From CAYOHR01 sp964512145 (GTDB lineage Bacteria; Bacteroidota; Bacteroidia; Flavobacteriales_G; JALEGO01), in contig CAZEIM010000040.1 in assembly GCA_964512145.1 (NCBI GenBank), forward strand, positions 1-24,760: a DNA stretch of 24,760 bases, read 5' to 3'. A program made the translations under genes and the position numbers. Under the pieces are notes generated by a model. That model was not told the DNA's origin. It made no database searches and was given only the letters and a program-made list of their open reading frames with translations. Every line of letters begins with the position of its first letter. Positions within the stretch are counted from its first letter, which is position 1. This document shows positions 14,707 to 22,444 of this stretch, piece after piece.

Positions 14707-16911
14707 TTATATCCATAATTTTAAAAAACCATGAGCAAACTGTATGAGTTTTTCTACTTCTTGAGCTTGTAATGTTTTGTTTTTTAAATATATCAGTAAC
14801 CCCTTTTTGTTACTTTCTATATGATATCCCATATTGCTTTGTAAATAACTTAAAAGCTGCGTGTTAAAGTAAGCTTTAATGGCATCAACATCTAATCCTT
14901 TTAATGAATAATATTTAGAAAATTCCGGATGTGTGTCAAAGTTTATATCATACCACCCTACTTTACTTACTATTTTATCAAAAATCTCTTCTTTTTCTAG
15001 GGTAAATGATGGTATTATACCTAATTTAAAATCAATATGTAATGCGGTAATCTCAATTTTTTGTATTGAGCTAAAGATATCGTCTCTCTTTACTTCAATA
15101 TCTGCGATGGTACATTGATATCCGTTTAATGAAATTTCTAATACATTATGCGCTCTAGTTACTCTGTTTTTTTTGAAAGTTGGAAATCGTTGCCATTTTA
15201 AAGTATCTAATGATTCTAGTGTGTAGTTATAGTTTTTTATTATGGCTAAATTTAATATTTCAGATTCTCTAGTGTTTAATATAGCTTTATGTTGTTTTGA
15301 ACGCATGTTTCTTTCTGAAAGCACATGTTTAGACGTTTTGTTTAAGTGTTCATCATTAATAAGTTTAAATTCTTTTTTATCAGATAAGCGTTCGCGTTCA
15401 ATTTCATGCAGGTGGTGTATAACCGTATGATCAATAGTATTTGACATTGACACGTCAATTTTTATACTTGCCTTATCTATATTTTTTAAAATTTTATTTT
15501 TTAGTATTAAGTAATTGCTAAAGCATATCGGGCCACTTGTTTTAATGATAACCTCATTTTCTTGAATAATTTCCTCGGTTTTAAGAATAAATAAATTTTT
15601 TAAAGTTTTATTTTGTATTAATAAATACAATAGATTAAGTATTATACCTCCTGTTATTCCAATTAATATGTCGGTGGTTAGAACTAAAATAATGGTAGAA
15701 GAATATATTAAAAATTCTTTTTTTCCAATGTCGTACACTTGTTTAAATTCTTTTGGAGAAGCTAATCTAAATCCAGTGTATATTAATAAGGCGGCAAGGG
15801 CTGATAATGGAATGTGTTCAATGATAATTCCAGCAATAAGAATAAACAAGCATAAAAATATCCCATGAAAAAAGTTTGACCATTGACTTTTTGCACCACT
15901 ACTTATATTTGCAGAACTTCTTACAATTTCTGAAATCATTGGAAGTCCACCAATTAATCCTGAAGCACTTGTTCCAATTCCAACGGCAGAAATATCTTTA
16001 TTTAAATTACTTTTATTTCTTCCCGGGTCAATTGAATCAACGGCTATAGTGCTTAACATAGACTCTATTGCAGTAATTAATGCAATACTAATTACAGATA
16101 TCCAAAATACACCGCTGAATAATTTTGAAAAATCAGGCAAAGAAAATGACGCTAAAATATTTTCTGGCAAATCAACCAAAAAAACGGGGCCTACTTTATG
16201 AGCTTTCCCAAATAAATGAGAAATATGTTCATGCTTAAAATCTAAAAGTAATTCTATTGGAATGGCGAATAATAAAACCCATATTTGAGCTGGTATTATT
16301 TTAATGAGCTTTGAATTTATATAGGGGTATATAATTACAATTAATAAAGAAATTGCAGCAATAATTGCTACTTCGGGGTTAGCTTTTAAAAGTGCATTCG
16401 GTATTTCTAATACAATTTCAATAAATTCTTTCCCTTGAGGTTTTACACCAATGGCTACAAAAAATTGTTTTAACATAATAATTATCCCAATAGCTGAAAG
16501 CATTCCGTGTACTGCTGAATAAGGGAAAAAATCACCTAATTTTCCAAATTTTAGTTTTCCTAAAATATATACAAAAACTCCAGCAATAACTATTGCTGCC
16601 AAAGTGTACTTGTAGCCCATGTAAGTGTCTCCCATTCCTAAATTTTCAATGGAACTTAAATTAACCACTATTAATCCAGCAGCAGGACCTACAATGGTAA
16701 CAAATGAGCCATTAATTCTAGAAACTAATATACCTCCTATTACTCCAGAAATTAATCCAGCCATAGGGGGGAATCCCGATGCAATAGCAATTCCCAAACA
16801 TAAAGGAAGAGCAATTAATGAAACTGTAAATCCAGCTTTTAAATCTTCTCTCCAATATGTTTTTAATGTATCTATTGCAGAGACTTCTGTTCTTTGTTTG
16901 TTTTTTTTCAT
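14707..16911 (-). CDS. SulP-family anion transporter with STAS-like region and extra C-terminal domain, in a DAB operon
   Basis: A 734-residue SulP (SLC26) transporter. The membrane part (about 22-435) has family signatures: GPAAGL (75-80), ALITAIESMLST (277-288), DSIDPGRNKSNLNKDISAVG (292-311) and GGLPMISEIVRSSANISSGA (321-340). A STAS-like region follows at about 445-535. The remaining 190 or so residues are not part of a normal SulP protein; they contain GYQCTIADIEVKRDD, FTLEKEEIFDKIVSKVGWYDINFDTHPEFSKYYSLKG and a closing helix QEVEKLIQFAHGFLKLWI. This tail resembles a soluble domain I have seen in uncharacterised membrane-anchored bacterial proteins (FDxHPEFSxxYxL core), but I cannot name it. 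Last gene of the dab operon, 6 bases after dabB, so bicarbonate transport is a reasonable guess; sulfate or another anion is possible. Confidence 0.85.
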   Translation of the reverse strand: MKKNKQRTEVSAIDTLKTYWREDLKAGFTVSLIALPLCLGIAIASGFPPMAGLISGVIGGILVSRINGSFVTIVGPAAGLIVVNLSSIENLGMGDTYMGYKYTLAAIVIAGVFVYILGKLKFGKLGDFFPYSAVHGMLSAIGIIIMLKQFFVAIGVKPQGKEFIEIVLEIPNALLKANPEVAIIAAISLLIVIIYPYINSKLIKIIPAQIWVLLFAIPIELLLDFKHEHISHLFGKAHKVGPVFLVDLPENILASFSLPDFSKLFSGVFWISVISIALITAIESMLSTIAVDSIDPGRNKSNLNKDISAVGIGTSASGLIGGLPMISEIVRSSANISSGAKSQWSNFFHGIFLCLFILIAGIIIEHIPLSALAALLIYTGFRLASPKEFKQVYDIGKKEFLIYSSTIILVLTTDILIGITGGIILNLLYLLIQNKTLKNLFILKTEEIIQENEVIIKTSGPICFSNYLILKNKILKNIDKASIKIDVSMSNTIDHTVIHHLHEIERERLSDKKEFKLINDEHLNKTSKHVLSERNMRSKQHKAILNTRESEILNLAIIKNYNYTLESLDTLKWQRFPTFKKNRVTRAHNVLEISLNGYQCTIADIEVKRDDIFSSIQKIEITALHIDFKLGIIPSFTLEKEEIFDKIVSKVGWYDINFDTHPEFSKYYSLKGLDVDAIKAYFNTQLLSYLQSNMGYHIESNKKGLLIYLKNKTLQAQEVEKLIQFAHGFLKLWI

Positions 16912-16917
16912 TTTTTA

Positions 16918-18774
16918 TCAGTAAAGGTTAAGATTTTCGGGTTTATTAGGTCCCAAAAATATTTTGCTGTAAATTTTTATAGCTGCAACCCCATGTAAAA
17001 TATAACTTAATGATATTATAAAGGCTAAAAAAAAGTGATGTGTATCAATATGCGTATATATTAAATCAACTCCAATAAATGTAGGACTTATAGGAAATCC
17101 CGAAATGCCCAAGCAACAAATTAAGAATATGAAATTTATGCTAGGATATTTCGCAATTAAGCCTTGAAAATGTTGTAGATGTATTTTTTCTTTTATGTTT
17201 AATTTTTTTAATAGAATATATCCTATTATTCCAAAAAACAATATGCCAGTTATGTAAATTCCCATTTCTTTATATGATATTTTTTCAAAATTTGATATGG
17301 AAGTACTAATTAATAAATGATTATATATGATATACTTCCAGCTTAACAATGCATTATTTCTTTTTGAAATTGATATAATAACTAAAAGCAATCCTATTAT
17401 ACAGGCTAAATATGAAATAATATGAATAATATTATGGTTTGAAATATTTAATGTAATTGATATAAAATAAGTGCATATACAAAAAATAACAATACTATAC
17501 CTGGTTATTTTATTGTCGAATAACGTCAGTTTTTCACCTAATGTTTTAATTGGATTCCAAATCCATTTCCACCCAATTTTTTCAATATTCCATTCCATTA
17601 ATGTTATGGTATAAATGGTGTTTTGAATTCTATAAAAAAATGAAGGTTTAGCTCTGTCTTTAATAGCTCCATCTTCATACATTTGTTCTCGGATAAAATA
17701 GGTAATTATGGAGGGAGATACAAGAAGTTGATAGCTTCTGAAAAATGCATTCCCTACAAAATGCAATAAGGCAATGTTTTCAAGCCCTAAGGCTATTTCA
17801 ATAAAAATTATACCTTGTTGTGCAATAGATGCATATCCAATTTGTGCTTTTACAGAGGATTGTATTTTTGCAGCAATACTAGAAGTTAAGGCACTTATAG
17901 TTCCTAAAACAATAATTAGAATTTTTATCCATAAGATATGTTCCCAAAATAAGGATGTTCGAATTAATAAAAAACTACCCATATGCACTGCTAATGATCC
18001 ATAAAATATGGCGGTTGATGGGGTAGGTCCTTCCATTGCTCGTGGTAACCAATACGAAAAAGGGAATTGTGCTGATTTAATAAAAGCCGATAAAATAATA
18101 AATAACGAGATTATTATGCTTGGTATATGATTTGACTGAATAACATGTTCAACTAATACAACATCTGTTAAATCAATATAAGTAATGTTTTTGTGCCAAA
18201 TGTGATGACTTAACCATATGGCAATAATAATTCCTAAATCTCCTACACGATACAGTGTAAAAATTTTTAAGGCGTTTTTTACGGGTAAATATCTCTGTCT
18301 GTAAAATCCAATTAATAAAAATGATGAAATTCCAAGTACTTCCCATCCAATAAATAAGGTTTCTAAATTCCCTGAAATTACAATAATATTATATGCTGTA
18401 TAAAACAATATAATCGTTGCATAAAATCTTTTATAACCATTTTCTAAATGTAAATACGTTTTAGCATAAATAGCTATTAGTAATGAAAGCAAACTGCCAA
18501 CGAGCAGATACACAGCGGTAACTTTATCAAAATATAATTGTATAAAAAACTCGTATCCTGAATTTTTATATAAACTTATTTGTTTAAAATTTAATATTTC
18601 AATACCATTAATAATCCATATAACAATAAATAGTATTGCAAAAATGAATTCAATAAAAAATAAACTTATTCCAGTAAAAGAAATAATTTGTTCTCTTTTT
18701 TTATGAGTTAGTACGGTTAAAATAAAAAAAGGTATTGGTATTAAAATAAATAATATTAATAGGTTATGCATCAT
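16918..18774 (-). CDS. dabB: DabB: NuoL-like proton-translocating membrane subunit of the DAB inorganic-carbon system
   Basis: A 618-residue, very hydrophobic protein with about 14-16 membrane segments, of the complex I NuoL/Mrp antiporter superfamily. Residues typical of the proton channel are visible: Glu144/145 region in GWEVLGIS, Lys233 in SAFIKSAQFPFSYWLPRAMEGPTPST, His264 in SLAVHMGSFLLIR, and Lys309 in SSVKAQIGYASIAQQG. There are no other nuo or mrp genes nearby. The gene directly follows dabA (54 bases), the pairing that defines DAB (DIC accumulation) complexes. In the known systems DabB couples the cation gradient to DabA so that CO2 is hydrated in one direction and held in the cytoplasm as bicarbonate. 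MMHN offers two adjacent starts. Length is somewhat above that of characterised DabB proteins. Confidence 0.87.
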   Translation of the reverse strand: MMHNLLILFILIPIPFFILTVLTHKKREQIISFTGISLFFIEFIFAILFIVIWIINGIEILNFKQISLYKNSGYEFFIQLYFDKVTAVYLLVGSLLSLLIAIYAKTYLHLENGYKRFYATIILFYTAYNIIVISGNLETLFIGWEVLGISSFLLIGFYRQRYLPVKNALKIFTLYRVGDLGIIIAIWLSHHIWHKNITYIDLTDVVLVEHVIQSNHIPSIIISLFIILSAFIKSAQFPFSYWLPRAMEGPTPSTAIFYGSLAVHMGSFLLIRTSLFWEHILWIKILIIVLGTISALTSSIAAKIQSSVKAQIGYASIAQQGIIFIEIALGLENIALLHFVGNAFFRSYQLLVSPSIITYFIREQMYEDGAIKDRAKPSFFYRIQNTIYTITLMEWNIEKIGWKWIWNPIKTLGEKLTLFDNKITRYSIVIFCICTYFISITLNISNHNIIHIISYLACIIGLLLVIISISKRNNALLSWKYIIYNHLLISTSISNFEKISYKEMGIYITGILFFGIIGYILLKKLNIKEKIHLQHFQGLIAKYPSINFIFLICCLGISGFPISPTFIGVDLIYTHIDTHHFFLAFIISLSYILHGVAAIKIYSKIFLGPNKPENLNLY

Positions 18775-18828
18775 ATTTTACAGGGCCTTTTAATTCTTAA
18801 TTAATGATTGCTGTCATGATTTAATATT

Positions 18829-21240
18829 TTAATACAAATCATATTTATTAAATTCTTCATTTGAATATATATATGGATTTAATGTTTCTGTGTCTAAAAC
18901 TATTAAATGCATCCATTCATTTTTAATCCAAGGATATATTTTTGGATTGTTTTTTATTATTTTAAGCACAAGCTCTTTTTTTTGCTCAATCACTAATAGT
19001 AATCTTAAAGGTTCATGTATTTCAATCATTTGTTTAGGTAATCCGGGTTTTATATCGCCTTCTGTTCCGTTGGCTACAGCAATTAACCCCATGACATTGT
19101 GAGGTAATTTTGTTCCCGCCCCTAATCTTTTATTATCTACTCTAGAAAAATAATATTCCATATTAATTCCTCCACATACAGGCACAATAGCATTTAAAAT
19201 ACTACTTAGCCTTTCCCCAAAGGGGTCATTTAAGTAATCATATGAATTTAAAAAACTTCTTCTATTTAAATCTATAGACTCCGTTAATGATCTGTTGCCA
19301 ATCACACAAATAGCATTGTTGGCATGATTGAGTTCAGGTCTTGGTTCAAATAAAGATATTGACCTTAATTTTATTTTATGATGAATTTGTTCAAGGTTTT
19401 GATTTAAAGTGGTTTTAAAAAGTTTTTCAGCTCGTTCTTTTGCATTTAGTTTTAATGCATAATTCATTTGTGTATCAAAAGATTTGTGTAACGTTTGAGT
19501 TTCTGTATTTTCAATGATTACATCATAGTAAATTATTTCATCTCTTGTGGTATCATGTAATGCAGGAATAAATTTACACGTATCGGGTATATTGATGTTT
19601 TTTTCTCTAAGTTTAACTCTTACTTCTTTATGGTTGGCCATATAACAAAATGCTCGAGCATTTACTATTCCTGGTTTTCCTGAACAAGCCCCACAATCAT
19701 AACCCGCATAGTGCGTGTTGTTTACGCTACTTGCTCCATGAGAAATTACATATATTAAATCTGAAAAAACATTCATTCCAATATTTTTTAAAAGATCCTC
19801 CACTATCAATGTCATTTCATAAGTTGTAAAACCAACTGGTATGTTGTTTTCAAATTCTTCATGATGTTCAACACTTAAAGTAGAGTTTTTATGAATATAA
19901 TTAAATGAGTGATTAGAGAAATTTTGTAAACTCGGCTTAAAAATATCCGAAAACAATTTATAGGCCGACCAAATTCCAACCGTTTGTGTTATTAACCATC
20001 CACTAAATAAGTTGTGTGAATGCTTTAAAAAATGAATTTCTTTTGAAGATGATTTATTTTTATTATAATATTCTTTTACAATATGCTTTGGAGTTACTGG
20101 TGCGGGACATGATTTGATATATTGTTTGCTGTTGTGTGGTTTAAATAAAATTGATACATTAAAATGTCCCGGTGTTCCATAGGTTTTAATATTTGGCTCT
20201 GTCTGCTCCAAATACCTTCGCAATGAACACTCTCTATCATCTATACAAAAAAGAGCTTGATATTTTAAAGAATAAATTTCTGTTGAAATATTTTTTTTGC
20301 CTTTAACAATTCCATTAATAACTTCTTTAAAATAGCTCCATTCATAAGCATTTTGCCATATCATAATTATATCATGATATTCGTTGAGCTCATGTTTTTT
20401 ATCTTCGTTAATTAATTCGTGCCTAATATTATGCGTTATTGGGCTCCATGTTTTTCCTAAATATTCATCCAATACCTCAATCTCTAGAAGTAGCTCTAAT
20501 ATAATAGTGTCTTGAATACTTATATTTCTTTTTCTAAATAAACAATTTGGATTGTCTTCAATATAAGAAATTAATCCTGACCATCCTGGATGAGCAAACT
20601 GTTGCTCAAATAAATATTGCTCAAATAATTGTTCATCAGTGATTAAATAATTTAATAAAGTGCTTATATTTAATTCGTTATTTTGTATGATTTTTTTTAC
20701 TCTTTTGGATTTGAATATTTTATAATAACTAGTATTGTTTAAATCTAAAACAGACATCAATAAACCTTTTTCAGAAATATTAATGCCCCAACTTGAAATT
20801 CCTTGATCTAAATACGAACTAATAATCTTAAATAAAATGGGGTGTACTAACTGATTTAGATTTAATTTATACGTTGCTTCCCAATTATTTTTTATTTTTT
20901 GTGTTTTGGTCATATTAATTTCAGAAGTATATTTTTTTGAAATTAATTTTTCTAACCATTCATGTGTGTTTACAATATTTTTTTGCTTCAATATTTGTTC
21001 TATCACTTCAAATTTTATCCTTTTTTGGTGATATAAATTTCTATACTCTTCCAGGTTTAGGTGCGTATTATACCCAAATTTTTTAGAAGCAGAAAAAATG
21101 GCTTCAAAAAATGGCTTGTCTTGATAAAAATGAAGCGTATTGTGATGAATAAAGTCTTTTAGCGGGCCTTGTGCAGGCAAATAATGCTTTATTTTATCTA
21201 TGGTGATTAATTCGTTAAACGAATGTTGTTTTAAATTCAT
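18829..21240 (-). CDS. dabA: DabA (DUF2309): zinc-dependent CO2-hydrating subunit of the DAB inorganic-carbon system
   Basis: An 803-residue soluble or peripheral membrane protein of the DUF2309/DabA family. The beta-carbonic-anhydrase-like zinc site is complete: Cys332 and Asp334 in FCIDDRECSLRR, His501 in YVISHGASS, and Cys516 in YAGYDCGACSGKPG. Spacings within each pair (2 and 15 residues) equal those of the zinc ligands reported for Halothiobacillus DabA (C351, D353, H524, C539). Other family stretches include LPAQGPLKDFIHHNTL near the N-terminus (21-36), GTPGHFNVSILF (355-366), and LGAGTKLPHNVMGLIAVANG (706-725). It should act with DabB as an energy-coupled, vectorial CO2-to-bicarbonate converter at the inner membrane. 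ATG start at 21240; first clear gene of the operon, possibly preceded by the small protein at 21316-21606. Confidence 0.93.
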   Translation of the reverse strand: MNLKQHSFNELITIDKIKHYLPAQGPLKDFIHHNTLHFYQDKPFFEAIFSASKKFGYNTHLNLEEYRNLYHQKRIKFEVIEQILKQKNIVNTHEWLEKLISKKYTSEINMTKTQKIKNNWEATYKLNLNQLVHPILFKIISSYLDQGISSWGINISEKGLLMSVLDLNNTSYYKIFKSKRVKKIIQNNELNISTLLNYLITDEQLFEQYLFEQQFAHPGWSGLISYIEDNPNCLFRKRNISIQDTIILELLLEIEVLDEYLGKTWSPITHNIRHELINEDKKHELNEYHDIIMIWQNAYEWSYFKEVINGIVKGKKNISTEIYSLKYQALFCIDDRECSLRRYLEQTEPNIKTYGTPGHFNVSILFKPHNSKQYIKSCPAPVTPKHIVKEYYNKNKSSSKEIHFLKHSHNLFSGWLITQTVGIWSAYKLFSDIFKPSLQNFSNHSFNYIHKNSTLSVEHHEEFENNIPVGFTTYEMTLIVEDLLKNIGMNVFSDLIYVISHGASSVNNTHYAGYDCGACSGKPGIVNARAFCYMANHKEVRVKLREKNINIPDTCKFIPALHDTTRDEIIYYDVIIENTETQTLHKSFDTQMNYALKLNAKERAEKLFKTTLNQNLEQIHHKIKLRSISLFEPRPELNHANNAICVIGNRSLTESIDLNRRSFLNSYDYLNDPFGERLSSILNAIVPVCGGINMEYYFSRVDNKRLGAGTKLPHNVMGLIAVANGTEGDIKPGLPKQMIEIHEPLRLLLVIEQKKELVLKIIKNNPKIYPWIKNEWMHLIVLDTETLNPYIYSNEEFNKYDLY

Positions 21241-21315
21241 ACATTGTGTTTGATATATTTTACTATTAGCAACCTTATATTTTTTTAATTAAAAATAATG
21301 GCAAAATAAAATATA

Positions 21316-21606
21316 CTATATCAACAATGCTCTATATATAATAAATGCTTTTTTAGCAATAAACAATAAGCTGTAAAAAGAAAGAAAGCCTACCGTTAAA
21401 ATTAAGAGATTTTGTACTATAAATAATACAGATGAAATATTTAAAAAGGATAATTCAAGGTTAAATCCTGAGTTTTCAGTTTCTTTTTTTGATTCAACTT
21501 TGATGTTTACTATTTCGAATTCTTCTGCAAAAAAAGAATTTTTAAATTCTAAGGAATTATTATATAAAATAGTTATAAGTAATAATATAGAAGCAAATTT
21601 GCCCAA
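21316..21606 (-). CDS. Possible small membrane protein upstream of dabA (TTG start)
   Basis: An open frame of 96 residues that I do not recognise. The only usable start is TTG at 21606; no ATG exists in the frame and a stop lies two codons upstream. The product would have a hydrophobic N-terminus (FASILLLITILYNN), a charged middle (IVNIKVESKKETENSG) and one or two strongly hydrophobic C-terminal segments (SSVLFIVQNLLILTVGFLSFYSLLF, with KKAFIIYRALLI at the end). It lies 75 bases upstream of dabA on the same strand and downstream of a good promoter candidate (21624-21653). The layout suits a small membrane protein co-transcribed with dabAB, but in AT-rich DNA a chance frame of this length is also possible. 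Confidence 0.45.
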   Translation of the reverse strand: MGKFASILLLITILYNNSLEFKNSFFAEEFEIVNIKVESKKETENSGFNLELSFLNISSVLFIVQNLLILTVGFLSFYSLLFIAKKAFIIYRALLI

Positions 21607-21623
21607 ATCTTAAAATTATAACA

Positions 21624-21653
21624 TAAATGTAGGTATATTTTTATTTAAAACAA
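21624..21653 (-). promoter_or_regulatory. Promoter candidate for the dab operon (TTG-N19-TACATTTA)
   Basis: On the minus strand TTG (21653-21651) is separated by exactly 19 bases from TACATTTA (21631-21624). This is the Bacteroidota -33/-7 arrangement with one mismatch in the -7 element (TAnnTTTA for TAnnTTTG). The predicted start near 21619 lies about 13 bases before the TTG of the small ORF, which supports transcription of that frame together with dabA. Confidence 0.45.
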
Positions 21654-21689
21654 TACAATTTAAAAAATACTGATTATTATCAATATTTT

Positions 21690-22370
21690 TTAATCTCTTC
21701 GCCCCATAAATATGCTCACGTAATATAGTAATGTGGCTAAAGAACCAATAGCCGCTACTACATACGTCCTAGCAGCCCAATTAAGTGCATCTTTTGACAT
21801 ATTATATTCGTGTGGACTTACAACACCAGCTTTACCCATCCATTGTAGCGCCCTTTTACTGGCATCATATTCTACCGGCAACGTAATAAAACTAAATAAA
21901 GTAGTAAATGAAAATAATAAAATACCAATTCCTAATAATGCAGGGGTAGTTTGAATCATGATAACTCCCAATAGCAATATCCATTGCATAAATCTAGATG
22001 TTACCGATAAAATAGGAACCATTTTAGACCTAAAATTTAACCATGCATATGCTGTAGCATGTTGTACCGCATGCCCTACTTCATGTGCGGCTACAGCTGC
22101 AGCTGCCGCGTTTCTTTCGTGATAAACAACATCACTTAAATTTACTGTTTTATTTACAGGATTGTAATGATCGGTAAGCTGACCTGATACAGATATAACC
22201 TTAACATCATATATTCCATGATCTTTTAACATTTTTTCAGCAACCTCTTTGCCGGTTAAATTAGAAGAAAAAGAAGTTTGAGAATACTCTTTAAACTTCG
22301 ACTTTAGTTTATAGCTTATATACCAACTTACAGCCATAACCAATATCATAATAATCCAAATTCCAGACAT
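21690..22370 (-). CDS. Membrane zinc metallopeptidase (YugP-like)
   Basis: A 226-residue integral membrane peptidase of the Zn_peptidase_2 (B. subtilis YugP-like) family. From the ATG at 22370 the protein starts MSGIWIIMILVMAVSWYIS (membrane segment), and has the family element NPVNKTVNLSDVVYHERNA followed by AAHEVGHAVQH, whose HEVGH (96-100) supplies two zinc ligands and the catalytic Glu. Glu167 in LPVEYDASKRAL is a candidate third ligand. Further membrane segments lie at about 120-165 and near the C-terminus. An upstream in-frame ATG at 22406 would add 12 residues, but a TATATTTG promoter element lies between the two ATGs, so I prefer the inner start. Its substrate is unknown; a role in membrane-protein quality control is often assumed. 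It stands alone, ahead of the dab genes on the same strand. Confidence 0.88.
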   Translation of the reverse strand: MSGIWIIMILVMAVSWYISYKLKSKFKEYSQTSFSSNLTGKEVAEKMLKDHGIYDVKVISVSGQLTDHYNPVNKTVNLSDVVYHERNAAAAAVAAHEVGHAVQHATAYAWLNFRSKMVPILSVTSRFMQWILLLGVIMIQTTPALLGIGILLFSFTTLFSFITLPVEYDASKRALQWMGKAGVVSPHEYNMSKDALNWAARTYVVAAIGSLATLLYYVSIFMGRRD

Positions 22371-22390
22371 ATTTTTATAATTTAATACTA

Positions 22391-22398
22391 CAAATATA
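22391..22398 (-). promoter_or_regulatory. -7 promoter element (TATATTTG) that decides the metallopeptidase start
   Basis: Exact TAnnTTTG match on the minus strand, predicting a start near 22386 and a 16-base leader to the ATG at 22370. The other in-frame ATG (22406-22404) lies upstream of it and would not be transcribed from here. Confidence 0.5.
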
Positions 22399-22444
22399 AA
22401 GTACAAACTTCACCTTTACGGAAAATTAATAAATTTTAACGAGA

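Noticed and set aside
16918..18774. Reading the NuoL-like protein as a complex I or Mrp antiporter subunit
   Set aside because: No other nuo, ndh or mrp genes are adjacent, and the gene is paired with an intact dabA, which defines it as DabB.
21279..21296. AT-rich palindrome (TTTTTAATTAAAAA) upstream of dabA
   Set aside because: Only A and T are involved, so such symmetry is expected often in this AT-rich DNA; no support for an operator.
22371..22406. Outer ATG for the zinc metallopeptidase
   Set aside because: A consensus promoter element lies between this ATG and the inner one, and the extra residues do not match the family N-terminus.
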